Source: DATFVJ01 sp963712955
GTDB lineage: Bacteria > Actinomycetota > Actinomycetes > Streptosporangiales > Streptosporangiaceae
NCBI GenBank assembly: GCA_963712955.1
Contig: CAVQKF010000010.1
Span: forward strand, 220,570-284,569
Direction: 5' to 3'
DNA length: 64,000 nt
Position numbers and translations under genes: made by a program. The notes beneath the pieces are model-generated. The model had not been told where the DNA came from and searched no databases. It was given only the letters and a program-made list of their open reading frames with translations. Position 1 is the stretch's first letter, and every line of letters starts with the position of its first letter. Positions 39,241 to 48,336 of this stretch are shown here, piece after piece.

Positions 39241-42172
39241 ATGGGGGATCAGGGGAGACAGCGCACCGGAGCGAGGCCGACGGCCGCGACCAGGCGCATA
39301 ACGGGGCCGCCCAGGCCCCGATTAGCTCTGTTCGCCGCGGCCCTGGCGCTCGCGACGGCCGCCGCCGTCGCCCAGGCTCCCACCGCGCTCGCCCAGGGCA
39401 GCGCGCCTGGCGCACCCGGCGCGGGCGCGACCTGGAACGAGTCGCACCTGCAGGGCTTCGCGGACTCGCTCGGCTCGGCGTCCAAGGTGTGGTACACACT
39501 CGGCGACGGCGAGCTTGAGAACGTCTTCTACCCGCAGACCGACACCCCGGACACGTTCGGCCTGCAGTACATCGTCACCGACGGCTCGACCTTCACCGAC
39601 ACCGAGACGGCAAGCACGACCCATGCGATCTCGCTCGCCGATCCGACCTCGCTGGTCTGGCAGCAGGTGAACACCGCGACCAACGGCGACTTCTCGATCA
39701 CCAAGACCTACATCGCCGACCCGTCCCGGTCGGTCGTGCTCATCCAGACCACATTCGACAACCTGACTTCCGGCCCGCTCCGGCTCTACGCCGACTACCT
39801 ACCGCAGCTGAACAACGACGGCATGGGCAACACCGGCGGCACGGACACGGCCAGCGGTGACCTCGTCGGGACCAACGGCAGCGTGTCAAGCGCGCTGGCC
39901 GCCTCGACCGGCTTCGCCCGGCCACCACCGGCTACGTCGGGGCGTCCAGCGACGGCAGCGCGCAGCTGGCCAGCAGCCACGCGCTGACGGACACCTACAC
40001 GCGGCGTCGGCCGCCGGGCACATCGTCCAGGTCGCGCAGATACCCGTGGCCGCAAGCGGCGCCACCACCTTCACCCTCGCCCTCGGCTTCGACTCCAGCC
40101 AGTCCGCCGCGATCGCCGACGCGGCCGCCTCGCTGAGCGCGGGCTTCCCCTCCCTTGAAAGCTCGTTCGAGTCCGGCTGGCACGGCTGGGCCGCCGGCCT
40201 GAACTCCCCGCCAGCGTCGGTCACCGGCAGCTCGAAGCTGAAGACGCAGTACGACGTCTCGCTGATGGAGCTCAAGGCCGACGAGGACAAAACCTACGTG
40301 GGCGGGTTCGTGGCGTCGCCGACCGACCCGTGGGGCACAAGCGCCAGCGCGAACAACGCAGGCGTGCACGGCTACCACGTGGTGTGGACCAGGGACGAGT
40401 ACGAGATGGCGAGCGCACTGCTCGCTGCGGGCGACACCGCCGATGCCAGCGCCGCGCTTGGCTACATCTTCAAGTACGAGGAGGAGCCGAACGGCGCCGT
40501 GAAGCAGAACACCTTCCTCAACGGCACCGCAGTGTTCGGCTCACTGCAGATGGACGAGGTCGCGGACCCGATAATCCTGGCCTACCAGCTGGGCGCGACA
40601 AGCTCGACCGACTGGTCCTCCGTGCAGAGCCTGGCGAACTTCCTGGTCAGCAACGGCCCCTCCACACCGCAGGAGCGCTGGGAGGAGAACAGCGGGTACT
40701 CTCCCGCCACGATCGCCGCCGAGATCGCGGGGCTGCTCTGCGCGGCCTCGATCGCCGAGGCCAACGGCGCGGCAAGCCAGGCGGCCACCTACCAGTCGAC
40801 CGCCCTGTCGTGGGCCTCGGAGGTGGACGGCCTGACCTACACCACCACAGGCTCGTACGGCAGCGGCAGCTACTTCCTGCGGATCACCCCGGACGGCAGC
40901 CCGAATTCCGGGGCATCGATCTTCATCCAGAACGGAGGCGGCAACCACGACGACCGCACGGTCGTGGACCCAAGTTTCCTTGAGCTGGTCCGGCTTGGCA
41001 TCAAATCGCCGGGCGCGACCGACATCACCAACACGATCAGCGTGATCGACTCGAAGCTTCAGGTGACCACCCCGGAGGGCCCGATCTGGCACCGCTACAA
41101 CTTCGACGGCTACGGCGAGACGTCCTCAGGCGGCGACTACACCGGGTCCGGGGTGGGCAACCCGTGGCCGGTCCTCACCGGCGAGCGTGGCGAGTACGAC
41201 GTGGCAAACGGCAACCTCAGCGGGGCGCAGTCGATGCTCGCGACCATGGCAGGCGCGGCCAATGCCGGCTACCAGATCCCCGAGCAGGTCTGGGGCGGCG
41301 CCTCCGGCACCGGCGGCTTCACATTCGGCCAGCCGGACAACTCCTCCACCCCGCTGATGTGGGCGATGGCCCAGTACGCACGGCTCGCGATCGATATCTC
41401 CGCAGGCAAGGACACCGACACCCCTACGGTCGTCACCCAGTGCGTGCAGCACGGCACCTGCCCGGTGGGCGGCTCGGGGGGCGGCTCGGTGAAGGAGACG
41501 GTAAACGTGACAGTGCCGGTGAACACCGACGCATCGGCAGACACGGTCTACCTGGCGGGGAACCTGTCCACGCTCGGCCTCGGCCAGCCGGACTGGGCCG
41601 CAAACGGCGTCCCGATGACCCGCGTCAGCGCCAACGAATGGACCGCCACCATCGAGGCGGCCGCCGACGCCACGCTGTCGTACAAGTACGACCTGGGCGG
41701 CAGCTGGAGCAATGTCGAGAAGGACGCCGGCTGCGCCGACATCGGCAACCGGAGCATGAGCGTGAACGGCGGCACCGTGACCGACACCGTCGCCAACTGG
41801 GCCGGCCCGGGCACCTGCGGGAATTCCACGGCCGTCATCGACGTGACGGTGCCGTCGGGCACACCAAGCGGTGACACCGTCTACCTGTCAGGCAACTACG
41901 ACGTCCTCGGCACGGGCATCCCTTCCTCCGCCGACTGGATGGCCACCGACTACCCGATGATCCGCACGGGTACGGACGCCTGGACGCTGACCATCACCGG
42001 CGTGCCGATCGCGGCCTTCCAGTACAAGTTCACCCTCGGCAGCTGGACAAGCACAGAGGAGACCAGTTCGTGCGGCTTCGTCGCCAACCGCGGGTTCGGC
42101 TTCGACACCGCCGACGCGAGCTATACCGCCAGTGACACCGTCGCCGCCTGGCAGGGCGTCGGCGGCTGCTGA
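39241..42172 (+). CDS. Secreted glucoamylase (GH15) with two C-terminal starch-binding-like modules, two frameshifts
   Basis: An exported glucan 1,4-alpha-glucosidase of about 975 residues when repaired. ATG 39241 lies 6 bp after AGGAGG; the leader (RLALFAAALALATAAAVAQA) is a signal peptide. An N-terminal beta-sandwich (WYTLGDGELENVFYPQTDTP, VLIQTTFDNLTSGPLRLYAD) precedes the GH15 barrel. The barrel contains GYHVVWTRDEYEMASALLAA, TPQERWEENSGYSPATIAAE (general acid Glu) and NAGYQIPEQVWGGASGTGGF (general base Glu). The last 230 or so residues form two similar CBM20-like modules starting near VNVTVPVNTDASADTVYLAG and VIDVTVPSGTPSGDTVYLSG. Indels near 39922 and 39999 split the frame between the N-domain and the barrel; the short middle block TTGYVGASSDGSAQLASS lies in a third frame. 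It releases glucose from starch or glycogen outside the cell. Confidence 0.88.
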
Positions 42173-42567
42173 CCGGGACGCCGCGGGCAGGCTCCCCCGG
42201 CGCTGCCTGCCCGCGGCGGCCCGCCGCCTTGCGGTGCATCCAGCACTCTGGCGGCAAGATCATAGCCAGCACAGGCGTCACATGGTGCTGAGCGAAACAG
42301 CGCGGAAGCCGTTCCGGATCATTATCCTAAACGGCTGCCGCGGACGCGTCATGCACAACCTGCGATCGCCGGCATCTTTGTGATCGCTGCTCCGGGCGAA
42401 TAGCAGCGAGGGCGGGCTGGATTTTACCTGGAAGGAAAATTACCGAGCATCAAAAGGCCGTTAATATTTCTGTCCACCCATAAACATTCCATGAACATCG
42501 CTGGCCAGAGCAAGATCGATGGCGGCCCGGATGGCCAGGAACGCCGCGCAGGTCACACAATGACGGA
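42173..42567. other. 395-bp intergenic region before the ABC-kinase fusion gene
   Basis: No gene is supported here. The stretch around 42440-42500 is unusually AT-rich for this window (TTAATATTTCTG, CATAAACATTCCATGAAC), so a promoter for the sensor-kinase operon is plausible. I cannot assign -35/-10 elements with confidence. Confidence 0.4.
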
Positions 42568-45222
42568 GTGAACGCCCCTCTCCCGGCGGCCCAGGCCGCG
42601 GCAGCGCCGCCGTTGCTGTCCGTATCCAGGCTCGCTGTCAGCTTCGGCCCGGTCCATGCCCTCAACGGAGTCGACCTCAGCGTCCGGGCCGGCGACCTGG
42701 TCGCCCTGGCCGGCGAGAACGGCGCGGGCAAGACGACGCTCGTTCGCTGCATCGCCGGTGACATCGCCCCTGCCAGCGGGGAGATCTTCCTGGCGGGCAG
42801 GCGTGTGTCCGCTGATCCGGCCGCCACCGCGCGTCAGGGCGTCGCCGTGGTCTGGCAGGACCTGGCTCTGTGCGACAACCTGGATGTCGCAGGCAACGTT
42901 CTGCTCGGGCAGGAGTCGCGGCGTCTCATGCTGTCGCAGAGCCGCTTCCATGCGGCCGCGGCCTCGCTGCTCGAGAGCCTGCGAATCCCCATAAGGGACA
43001 CCACGCGCAGCGTCGGCTCGCTGTCCGGCGGCCAGCGCCAGCTTGTGGCCGTGGCGCGCGCGATGAGCCGCAAGCCACGGCTGCTTGCGCTCGATGAGCC
43101 CACGGCCTCACTCGGGGTGATCGCATCGGCTCAGGTCGAAAAGCTGATCACGGGCTTGCGCGAGAAGGGCACCACGATCCTGCTCGCCTGCCACGACATC
43201 GACCAGATGTTCAGGCTTGCGGATCGCATCGTGGTGCTGCGCCAGGGCAGGATCGTGGCGGACCTCGATCCGCGCGGTACGCACCCCGATGATGTGGTGG
43301 CGCTGCTGTCGGGTCAGCAGGTCGACTCATCCGCCCGCCGCCAGCTCACCCGGCTGCACGGGCTCGCCGACCGGCTCGTGTCGGCAGACCCTTCTTCGAG
43401 CCTGTCGCTGATCCTGTCCGCGCTTGGCGCGGCGCTTGGCACCGAGCGGCTGTGCATCCACCTGGTGAGCGACCAGGCCCTGATCTGTGCCGCGTCGCTC
43501 GGATTCGCGCCGGGACAGCTGACGCGATGGTCAAGGCTGCCGTTCGGGTCAACGGGGGGCCCGGCCGGCCTTGCTGCGGAATCCGGGAAGCCTGTCGTTG
43601 CGGACGACGTCCGGGTCAGCGCCGCGTGGCTGGACTTCGATGGCCTGGCGAGGGCCACCAAGGTCGCGAGCTGCTGGTCGGTTCCCGTCATGGGCCCTGG
43701 CGGGCTCACCGGGGTAATCACCGTCTTCATGACGGATACCGGCGCGCCGCATCGTGATGAACTTGATCTCGTCACGCTCTACGCGGGGTATGCCGCGAGC
43801 GCCGTGGAGCGCGACGGGCTCCTCGACCAGGTGACGGCGCGCAACCGCGTCCTCGAGACGATCCGGGAGATGCTTGAGACGCTGGCCGGGCCCATCCCGG
43901 TCGCAGAAGGGCTCGTTGTGGCGGTCCAGTCGCTGCGCCGCGGCCTTCAGGCCCGCGAGGCGGCGCTGCTCACCCAGCCGCACGGCGAGGCGCCTAGCTG
44001 GCGTGCCTTCGCCGGGCCGCAGGGAACGGATCCGGCCGGCGCGTCGCCCTGCCTGCGCGGCGCGGCGCAGAAGGCACTGAGCAGCGCTCACCGCGACGGC
44101 GTCGCCAGAAGGCTCAGCAGCGGCGACGGCCGGCGGGTCCTCGCGGTGGCCTTCATCGCGCCCGGAGGCCCCACCGTCCTGCTGGCCAGCTGGGAGCAGC
44201 TTCGGGCCACGAAGGAGGACACTGCGCTCATGGAAGACGCCGCGCACTCGCTCCGGCTGGCGCTTGAACGGGAGGAGGCTGGCCTGGCGCACCAGGAGGC
44301 GGCTGCCCTGCGCCGGTCACAAGAGCTCCAGCGGGGTTTCCTTTCCCGGTTGAGCCATGAACTGCGCACCCCGCTCACGGCCATCAGGGGCTACGCCTCC
44401 AGTCTCATGCAACCGGACGTGACCTGGGACGGGGACTCCCAGCAGCGGTTCCTCGACCGTATCGCGGCCGAGTCGGCGCGCCTCGGGCGCCTGGTGGACG
44501 ACCTGCTCGATTTCTCCGCGATCGAGTCGGGCATCATGCGGCTGCAGCGCGACTGGTGCGACATACCGCTGGTACTCGAAGCGGCCATCGCCTGCCTGCC
44601 ACAGGCAAGCGCCGCGACCATCTCGTCGGCGTGCGATCCCGGCCTGCCCGCCGTCTGGGCCGACCACGACCGGCTGGAACAGGTCTTCGTGAACCTGCTG
44701 CACAACGCGATCAGCCATAATCCCCCAGGGACACGGGTCTGTGTCACCGCCGGGGCGAAAGCGACCGACGTGCCCTGTGCGGCAGAAGAGGGTGCCGGGA
44801 ATCACGGGCGTGCCGGGGGTCAGGCGCACGGCCGTCTGACGCCCGCCGAGGTTGTGATCAGTGTGCTCGACGATGGTGTGGGAATGCCGGAGGAACTGGC
44901 AGCCCCACCGTCCGGGCCGGCCCGCCGTCGGCCGGCCGGCCCGGACGGCGCCGCGGGAGCGGGGCTCGGGCTGTCCATCGCCAGGGGCATCGTCGAGGCT
45001 CACGGCGGCCGCATCGAGCTGCAGCGCCTGCGGACGGGTACGTGTTTCCGTGTCCACCTCCCCGTTGAAGCAGCAGAAAGGTGCGGCAGCGACGCCGAAC
45101 CAAAGGGCGGCGGCCACAGCGGCGAGGCCGCGGGGGCGGGGGCGGGGACGGGGACGGGGGCCGGCATTGCGGTCGGCCGGGGCATCAGCGGATCCAGGCA
45201 CCGGTTCGGCCACGATGTCTGA
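42568..45222 (+). CDS. Fusion of CUT2-type ABC ATPase, GAF domains and histidine kinase
   Basis: An 884-residue single polypeptide (GTG start) with two normally separate functions. Residues about 15-250 are a complete sugar-importer ABC cassette: Walker A GENGAGKTT (49-57), VVWQDLALCDNLDVAGNVLL, signature LSGGQRQ (152-158), Walker B LLALDEPTASLG and switch His 209. Residues about 265-415 resemble a GAF domain (LCIHLVSDQALICAASLGFA, KPVVADDVRVSAAW, GVITVFMTD). About 430-560 may be a second one. From 588 a sensor kinase follows: H-box FLSRLSHELRTPLTAIRGYA (phosphorylated His about 597), N-box LEQVFVNLLHNAISHNPP, G-boxes VLDDGVGMPEEL and GAGLGLSIARGIVEAHGGRI. No membrane segment is seen. The cassette closely resembles the separate ATPase at 47.4 kb. 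It overlaps its response regulator gene by 8 bp. The domain order is clear; the function (reading transporter or sugar state) is inferred. Confidence 0.93.
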   Translation: MNAPLPAAQAAAAPPLLSVSRLAVSFGPVHALNGVDLSVRAGDLVALAGENGAGKTTLVRCIAGDIAPASGEIFLAGRRVSADPAATARQGVAVVWQDLALCDNLDVAGNVLLGQESRRLMLSQSRFHAAAASLLESLRIPIRDTTRSVGSLSGGQRQLVAVARAMSRKPRLLALDEPTASLGVIASAQVEKLITGLREKGTTILLACHDIDQMFRLADRIVVLRQGRIVADLDPRGTHPDDVVALLSGQQVDSSARRQLTRLHGLADRLVSADPSSSLSLILSALGAALGTERLCIHLVSDQALICAASLGFAPGQLTRWSRLPFGSTGGPAGLAAESGKPVVADDVRVSAAWLDFDGLARATKVASCWSVPVMGPGGLTGVITVFMTDTGAPHRDELDLVTLYAGYAASAVERDGLLDQVTARNRVLETIREMLETLAGPIPVAEGLVVAVQSLRRGLQAREAALLTQPHGEAPSWRAFAGPQGTDPAGASPCLRGAAQKALSSAHRDGVARRLSSGDGRRVLAVAFIAPGGPTVLLASWEQLRATKEDTALMEDAAHSLRLALEREEAGLAHQEAAALRRSQELQRGFLSRLSHELRTPLTAIRGYASSLMQPDVTWDGDSQQRFLDRIAAESARLGRLVDDLLDFSAIESGIMRLQRDWCDIPLVLEAAIACLPQASAATISSACDPGLPAVWADHDRLEQVFVNLLHNAISHNPPGTRVCVTAGAKATDVPCAAEEGAGNHGRAGGQAHGRLTPAEVVISVLDDGVGMPEELAAPPSGPARRRPAGPDGAAGAGLGLSIARGIVEAHGGRIELQRLRTGTCFRVHLPVEAAERCGSDAEPKGGGHSGEAAGAGAGTGTGAGIAVGRGISGSRHRFGHDV

Positions 45223-45919
45223 GGACGCGAGGAACACTCGCGCCCTGGTGGTGGAGGACGATCCCAACATCGTGGATCTGATCCGCTCCAACCTCGCCGT
45301 GCGGGGCTTCGACACCGTGGTGTCCGTGGACGGCATGAGGGCCCTGCAGCTCCTGGAGACCGAAGGGCCGGACATCGTGCTGCTCGACCTGATGCTGCCG
45401 GAGGTCGACGGCTTCGAGCTCTGCCGGCAGATACGCGAGCGCTCACCCGTCGCCATCATCGTGGTATCGGCCCGCGGTGGTGAACGGGACAAGGTGACCG
45501 CGCTCAACATGGGCGCCGACGATTACATGACCAAACCGTTCAGCATCGAAGAGCTGCTTGCCCGGATCACCGCGACGTTGCGCCGCACCCGCCCTGCCGC
45601 CTCGCCTGAGCCAGGACCCCCGGTCGTCACGGCAGGGGACATCGTGATCGACCTGGCCACGCAGCAGGTGACGAGGCTCGGGCAGCCGGTGCACCTGACC
45701 CCGACGGAGTTCGCCCTGCTGCGCGAACTTGCCACCAACCGCGGCAAGCTGCTGACACACGCGCACCTGCTGAGGCGGGTGTGGGGTCATGGGTATGAGA
45801 CCGAGACGGAGTACGTCCGGGTGTATGTCCGGCGCCTGAGGGCCAAGCTGGAAGTCGAGGGAAGCCAGCCGCTGATTCTCACTCAGCCGAGAGCAGGCTA
45901 CCGGTTCACTCCCGAGTGA
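45215..45919 (+). CDS. OmpR-family response regulator
   Basis: A 234-residue two-domain regulator starting at ATG 45215 inside the end of the kinase gene. Receiver domain: ALVVEDDPNIVDLIRSNLAV (acidic pocket), phospho-acceptor Asp in DIVLLDLMLPEVDGFELC, and GADDYMTKPFSIEELLARI (conserved Lys). The C-terminal winged helix shows VHLTPTEFALLRELATNRGK and TEYVRVYVRRLRAKLEVEGS. It is the cognate partner of the fused ABC-kinase, and its most likely target is the sugar importer operon starting 200 bp downstream. Confidence 0.95.
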   Translation: MSEDARNTRALVVEDDPNIVDLIRSNLAVRGFDTVVSVDGMRALQLLETEGPDIVLLDLMLPEVDGFELCRQIRERSPVAIIVVSARGGERDKVTALNMGADDYMTKPFSIEELLARITATLRRTRPAASPEPGPPVVTAGDIVIDLATQQVTRLGQPVHLTPTEFALLRELATNRGKLLTHAHLLRRVWGHGYETETEYVRVYVRRLRAKLEVEGSQPLILTQPRAGYRFTPE

Positions 45920-46015
45920 TCTCCGCCACCGCCGCGTGCCCAGGCCGCTCCTCGCGCCGCCGTTCACGGTATTTTTACGGGCCGGCCGTGATGTTGAGGC
46001 CGCGTTTATCCCCTG

Positions 46016-46044
46016 AAGCCTATGGTTTGCCTCAAAGCCTGTGG
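46016..46044. promoter_or_regulatory. Direct repeat upstream of the sugar-binding protein gene
   Basis: AAGCCTATGG and AAGCCTGTGG lie in the same orientation with starts 19 bp apart, about 80-105 bp before the TTG start of the binding-protein gene. OmpR-type regulators bind direct repeats, so this is a candidate site for the regulator encoded just upstream. The assignment is inference. Confidence 0.3.
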
Positions 46045-46121
46045 CAGCAGCGACCCCTGAGCGGGCATCGGGAAGTTCCGCGTCCTTTGCTGCGGCCGTG
46101 CCTACCGACGAGGTGGTTTAG

Positions 46122-47339
46122 TTGAATCTGGTGACCAGGAAAAGTGTTACGGCCTCGCTGGCCCTGAGTGCGGGTCTCGTCATCTCGGCATGCGGAAGCA
46201 GCGCGCCCGCGTCGACCCCGAGCAGTTCCGGCGCCAGCTCTTCCGCGGCTGCGCCGTCAATCTCGGCTACCTCCTTCACGAGGAATTTCTCCCCGATGGC
46301 CCAGCTGAAGGCGCTGACGGCCAAGGGTAAGGGAAACGTGGCCGCCATCCTTCCTGACACGGTTTCCTCGGCCCGTTACACGGAATTCGATGCGCCTTAC
46401 CTGACCAAGGCGCTCGCGACAGCGGGACTCTCGTCAGCGCAATTTTCCGTGCAGAATGCCCAGGGCAGCGACGCCACCGAGCTGACCGACGCGCAGGAGG
46501 CCATCACCAAGGGCGCTAGCGTGCTCATCATGGACCCACTCGACTCCGGCGTCGGGGCGCGGATCGAGTCCTACGCCAAGTCTCACGGCGTCGCCGTGAT
46601 CGACTACGACCGGCTGACCCTCGGCGGCAGCCGCCAGTACTACGTCAGCTTCGACAACGTGCACGTGGGCAAGCTGATCGGCCAGGGCCTGGTCAGTTGC
46701 GTCACCGCATGGAATGTGACGAAGCCGAGCGTGCTCGTGATGAAGGGCGCGCCGACAGACAACAACGCCACGCTGTTCGCCCAGGGCTATGACGCCGTGC
46801 TCGCGCCGTACTTCTCGTCGGGCAAGTGGGCCCAGGTGGGCCAGGCGGCGGGAACGTGGGATCCGCCCACCGCCGAGACCGAGTTCCAGCAGCAGTTAAC
46901 GGCCCACAAGACCATTAATTCTGTGCTCGTGCCCAACGACGAGAACGCCGCGCCGATCATCCACTACCTGCAGACACTGCACGTCAAGGCGAAAACGTTC
47001 CCGACCACCGGTCAGGACGCGACGCTCGTCGGCCTGCAGAACATCCTCGCCGGATACCAGTGCGGTACCGTCTACAAGCCCATCTACCTGGAGGCGCAGG
47101 CCGCCGCCGCGCTGGCCATCTACCTGCGGGCCAACGCAACCCCGCCGAGTGCGCTCGTGAACGGGTCAGTGACCGACTCGACGGCCAAGATCGCTGTTCC
47201 CTCGGTGCTCCTGACGCCTGAGTGGGTCACGCCGTCCAACATGGCCGAGACCGTCGTCAAGGATGACTTCGTGCCTGCGTCACAGCTGTGCACCGGATCG
47301 CAGGCGGCCGAATGCACGGCGCATGGGATCACGCCGTGA
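46122..47339 (+). CDS. Sugar-binding lipoprotein of a CUT2 ABC importer (XylF/ChvE-like)
   Basis: A 405-residue periplasmic-binding-type lipoprotein. The TTG at 46122 follows GAGGTGG. The signal MNLVTRKSVTASLALSAGLV ends at the lipobox ISAC (Cys about 24), then a Ser/Ala linker. The type I binding fold is marked by GNVAAILPDTVSSARYTEFD, LTDAQEAITKGASVLIMDPL, GVAVIDYDRLTLGGSRQYYV, SFDNVHVGKLIGQGLV, VLVMKGAPTDNNATLFAQGY and TTGQDATLVGLQNILAG. RYTEFD and YDRL are typical of xylose-type binding proteins. The likely ligand is a pentose or hexose, not resolved further. The ATPase and permease genes follow. Confidence 0.9.
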   Translation: MNLVTRKSVTASLALSAGLVISACGSSAPASTPSSSGASSSAAAPSISATSFTRNFSPMAQLKALTAKGKGNVAAILPDTVSSARYTEFDAPYLTKALATAGLSSAQFSVQNAQGSDATELTDAQEAITKGASVLIMDPLDSGVGARIESYAKSHGVAVIDYDRLTLGGSRQYYVSFDNVHVGKLIGQGLVSCVTAWNVTKPSVLVMKGAPTDNNATLFAQGYDAVLAPYFSSGKWAQVGQAAGTWDPPTAETEFQQQLTAHKTINSVLVPNDENAAPIIHYLQTLHVKAKTFPTTGQDATLVGLQNILAGYQCGTVYKPIYLEAQAAAALAIYLRANATPPSALVNGSVTDSTAKIAVPSVLLTPEWVTPSNMAETVVKDDFVPASQLCTGSQAAECTAHGITP

Positions 47340-47373
47340 TCGAGAACTCCTGGCGCGGAAGCGGCCGCTCGCG

Positions 47374-48336
47374 GTGACGACCTCGAGCGGCGCCGATGGT
47401 GCCCGGGCCGCTGCGGCGGGCCGGGCACCGTCGGCGGCGGCGCGGACTCGGGCCTCCTGCAGCGGCACGGAGCAAGACCCGCTCATGCGCATGAAGGGAA
47501 TCGGGAAAAACTTCGGCCCCGTCCGGGCACTCGCCGATATCGATCTCGACATTCCCGCCGCGAAGGTGACCGCCATCGTCGGCGACAACGGCGCGGGGAA
47601 GACGACGCTGATCAAGACCATCTCCGGCATCTGGCAGCCCGACGGCGGCCAGATCTTCTGGATGGGCAGGCCGGTTCACCTGCACAGCCCGAGGGACGCG
47701 GCCGAACTCGGTATCGCCACCGTCTACCAGGATCTCGCTCTCTGCGACAACCTGGACATTGTCCAGAACATGTTCCTTGGCCGCGAGGCCCTGCGGCACT
47801 GGCAGCTTGACGAGATCTCAATGGAACTCACCGCGAAGCGCACCCTGTCTGATCTTGCGGTGATGTCGGTCCGGTCGATCCGCCAGCCGGTCGGCTCGCT
47901 GTCCGGCGGCCAGCGTCAGGCGGTTGCGGTGGCAAAGGCTGTGATGCAAGAGGCCAGGCTCGTGATCATGGACGAGCCCACGGCGGCCCTCGGCGTCACC
48001 CAGACTCGCATCGTGCTGGACCTCATCGGCCGTCTGGCGAGCAGAAACATCGCCGCGGTCGTCATCTCCCACAATCTCAACGACGTCATGACCATCGCGG
48101 ACCGCGTGGCGGTGCTCCACCTCGGCCGCCTGGCGGCGGTCGGGCCCGCAACGCGATTTGATACCCAGGCGATCGTCGATCTGATGACGACGGGCGCATC
48201 GAGCCGTCTCGGCAGCGAACCCGCCGAGCCGGCCGGTCCGGCCGGTCCGGCCGGTCCGGCCGGGCCCGCCCGCGGCACAAGCGGCGGCCTGCAGGGACGG
48301 GTCGGCGATGGCACCCACGCAGGGGAGGTCCAGTGA
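47374..48336 (+). CDS. Sugar ABC importer ATP-binding protein (single cassette)
   Basis: A one-cassette ATPase of the CUT2 family, about 320 residues. The GTG at 47374 is the most plausible start (homology begins near 47484 with RMKGIGKNFGPVRALADIDL). Walker A GDNGAGKTTLIK, VYQDLALCDNLDIVQNMFLG, LSGGQRQAVAVAKAVM, Walker B LVIMDEPTAALGV and HNLNDVMTIADRVAVL are all present. The C-terminal tail contains four to five repeats of a Pro-Ala-Gly triplet (about 48230-48260). It pairs with the permease whose GTG overlaps its stop. Unlike RbsA/XylG it has one cassette, so it probably works as a homodimer, or as a heterodimer with the ABC part of the kinase fusion upstream (inference). Confidence 0.88.
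   Translation: MTTSSGADGARAAAAGRAPSAAARTRASCSGTEQDPLMRMKGIGKNFGPVRALADIDLDIPAAKVTAIVGDNGAGKTTLIKTISGIWQPDGGQIFWMGRPVHLHSPRDAAELGIATVYQDLALCDNLDIVQNMFLGREALRHWQLDEISMELTAKRTLSDLAVMSVRSIRQPVGSLSGGQRQAVAVAKAVMQEARLVIMDEPTAALGVTQTRIVLDLIGRLASRNIAAVVISHNLNDVMTIADRVAVLHLGRLAAVGPATRFDTQAIVDLMTTGASSRLGSEPAEPAGPAGPAGPAGPARGTSGGLQGRVGDGTHAGEVQ

Noticed and set aside
42568..45222. Fusion created by a sequencing frameshift
   Set aside because: The ABC, GAF and kinase parts are in one frame with no stop or conserved-frame switch, and the downstream regulator overlaps normally, so a real fusion is more likely.
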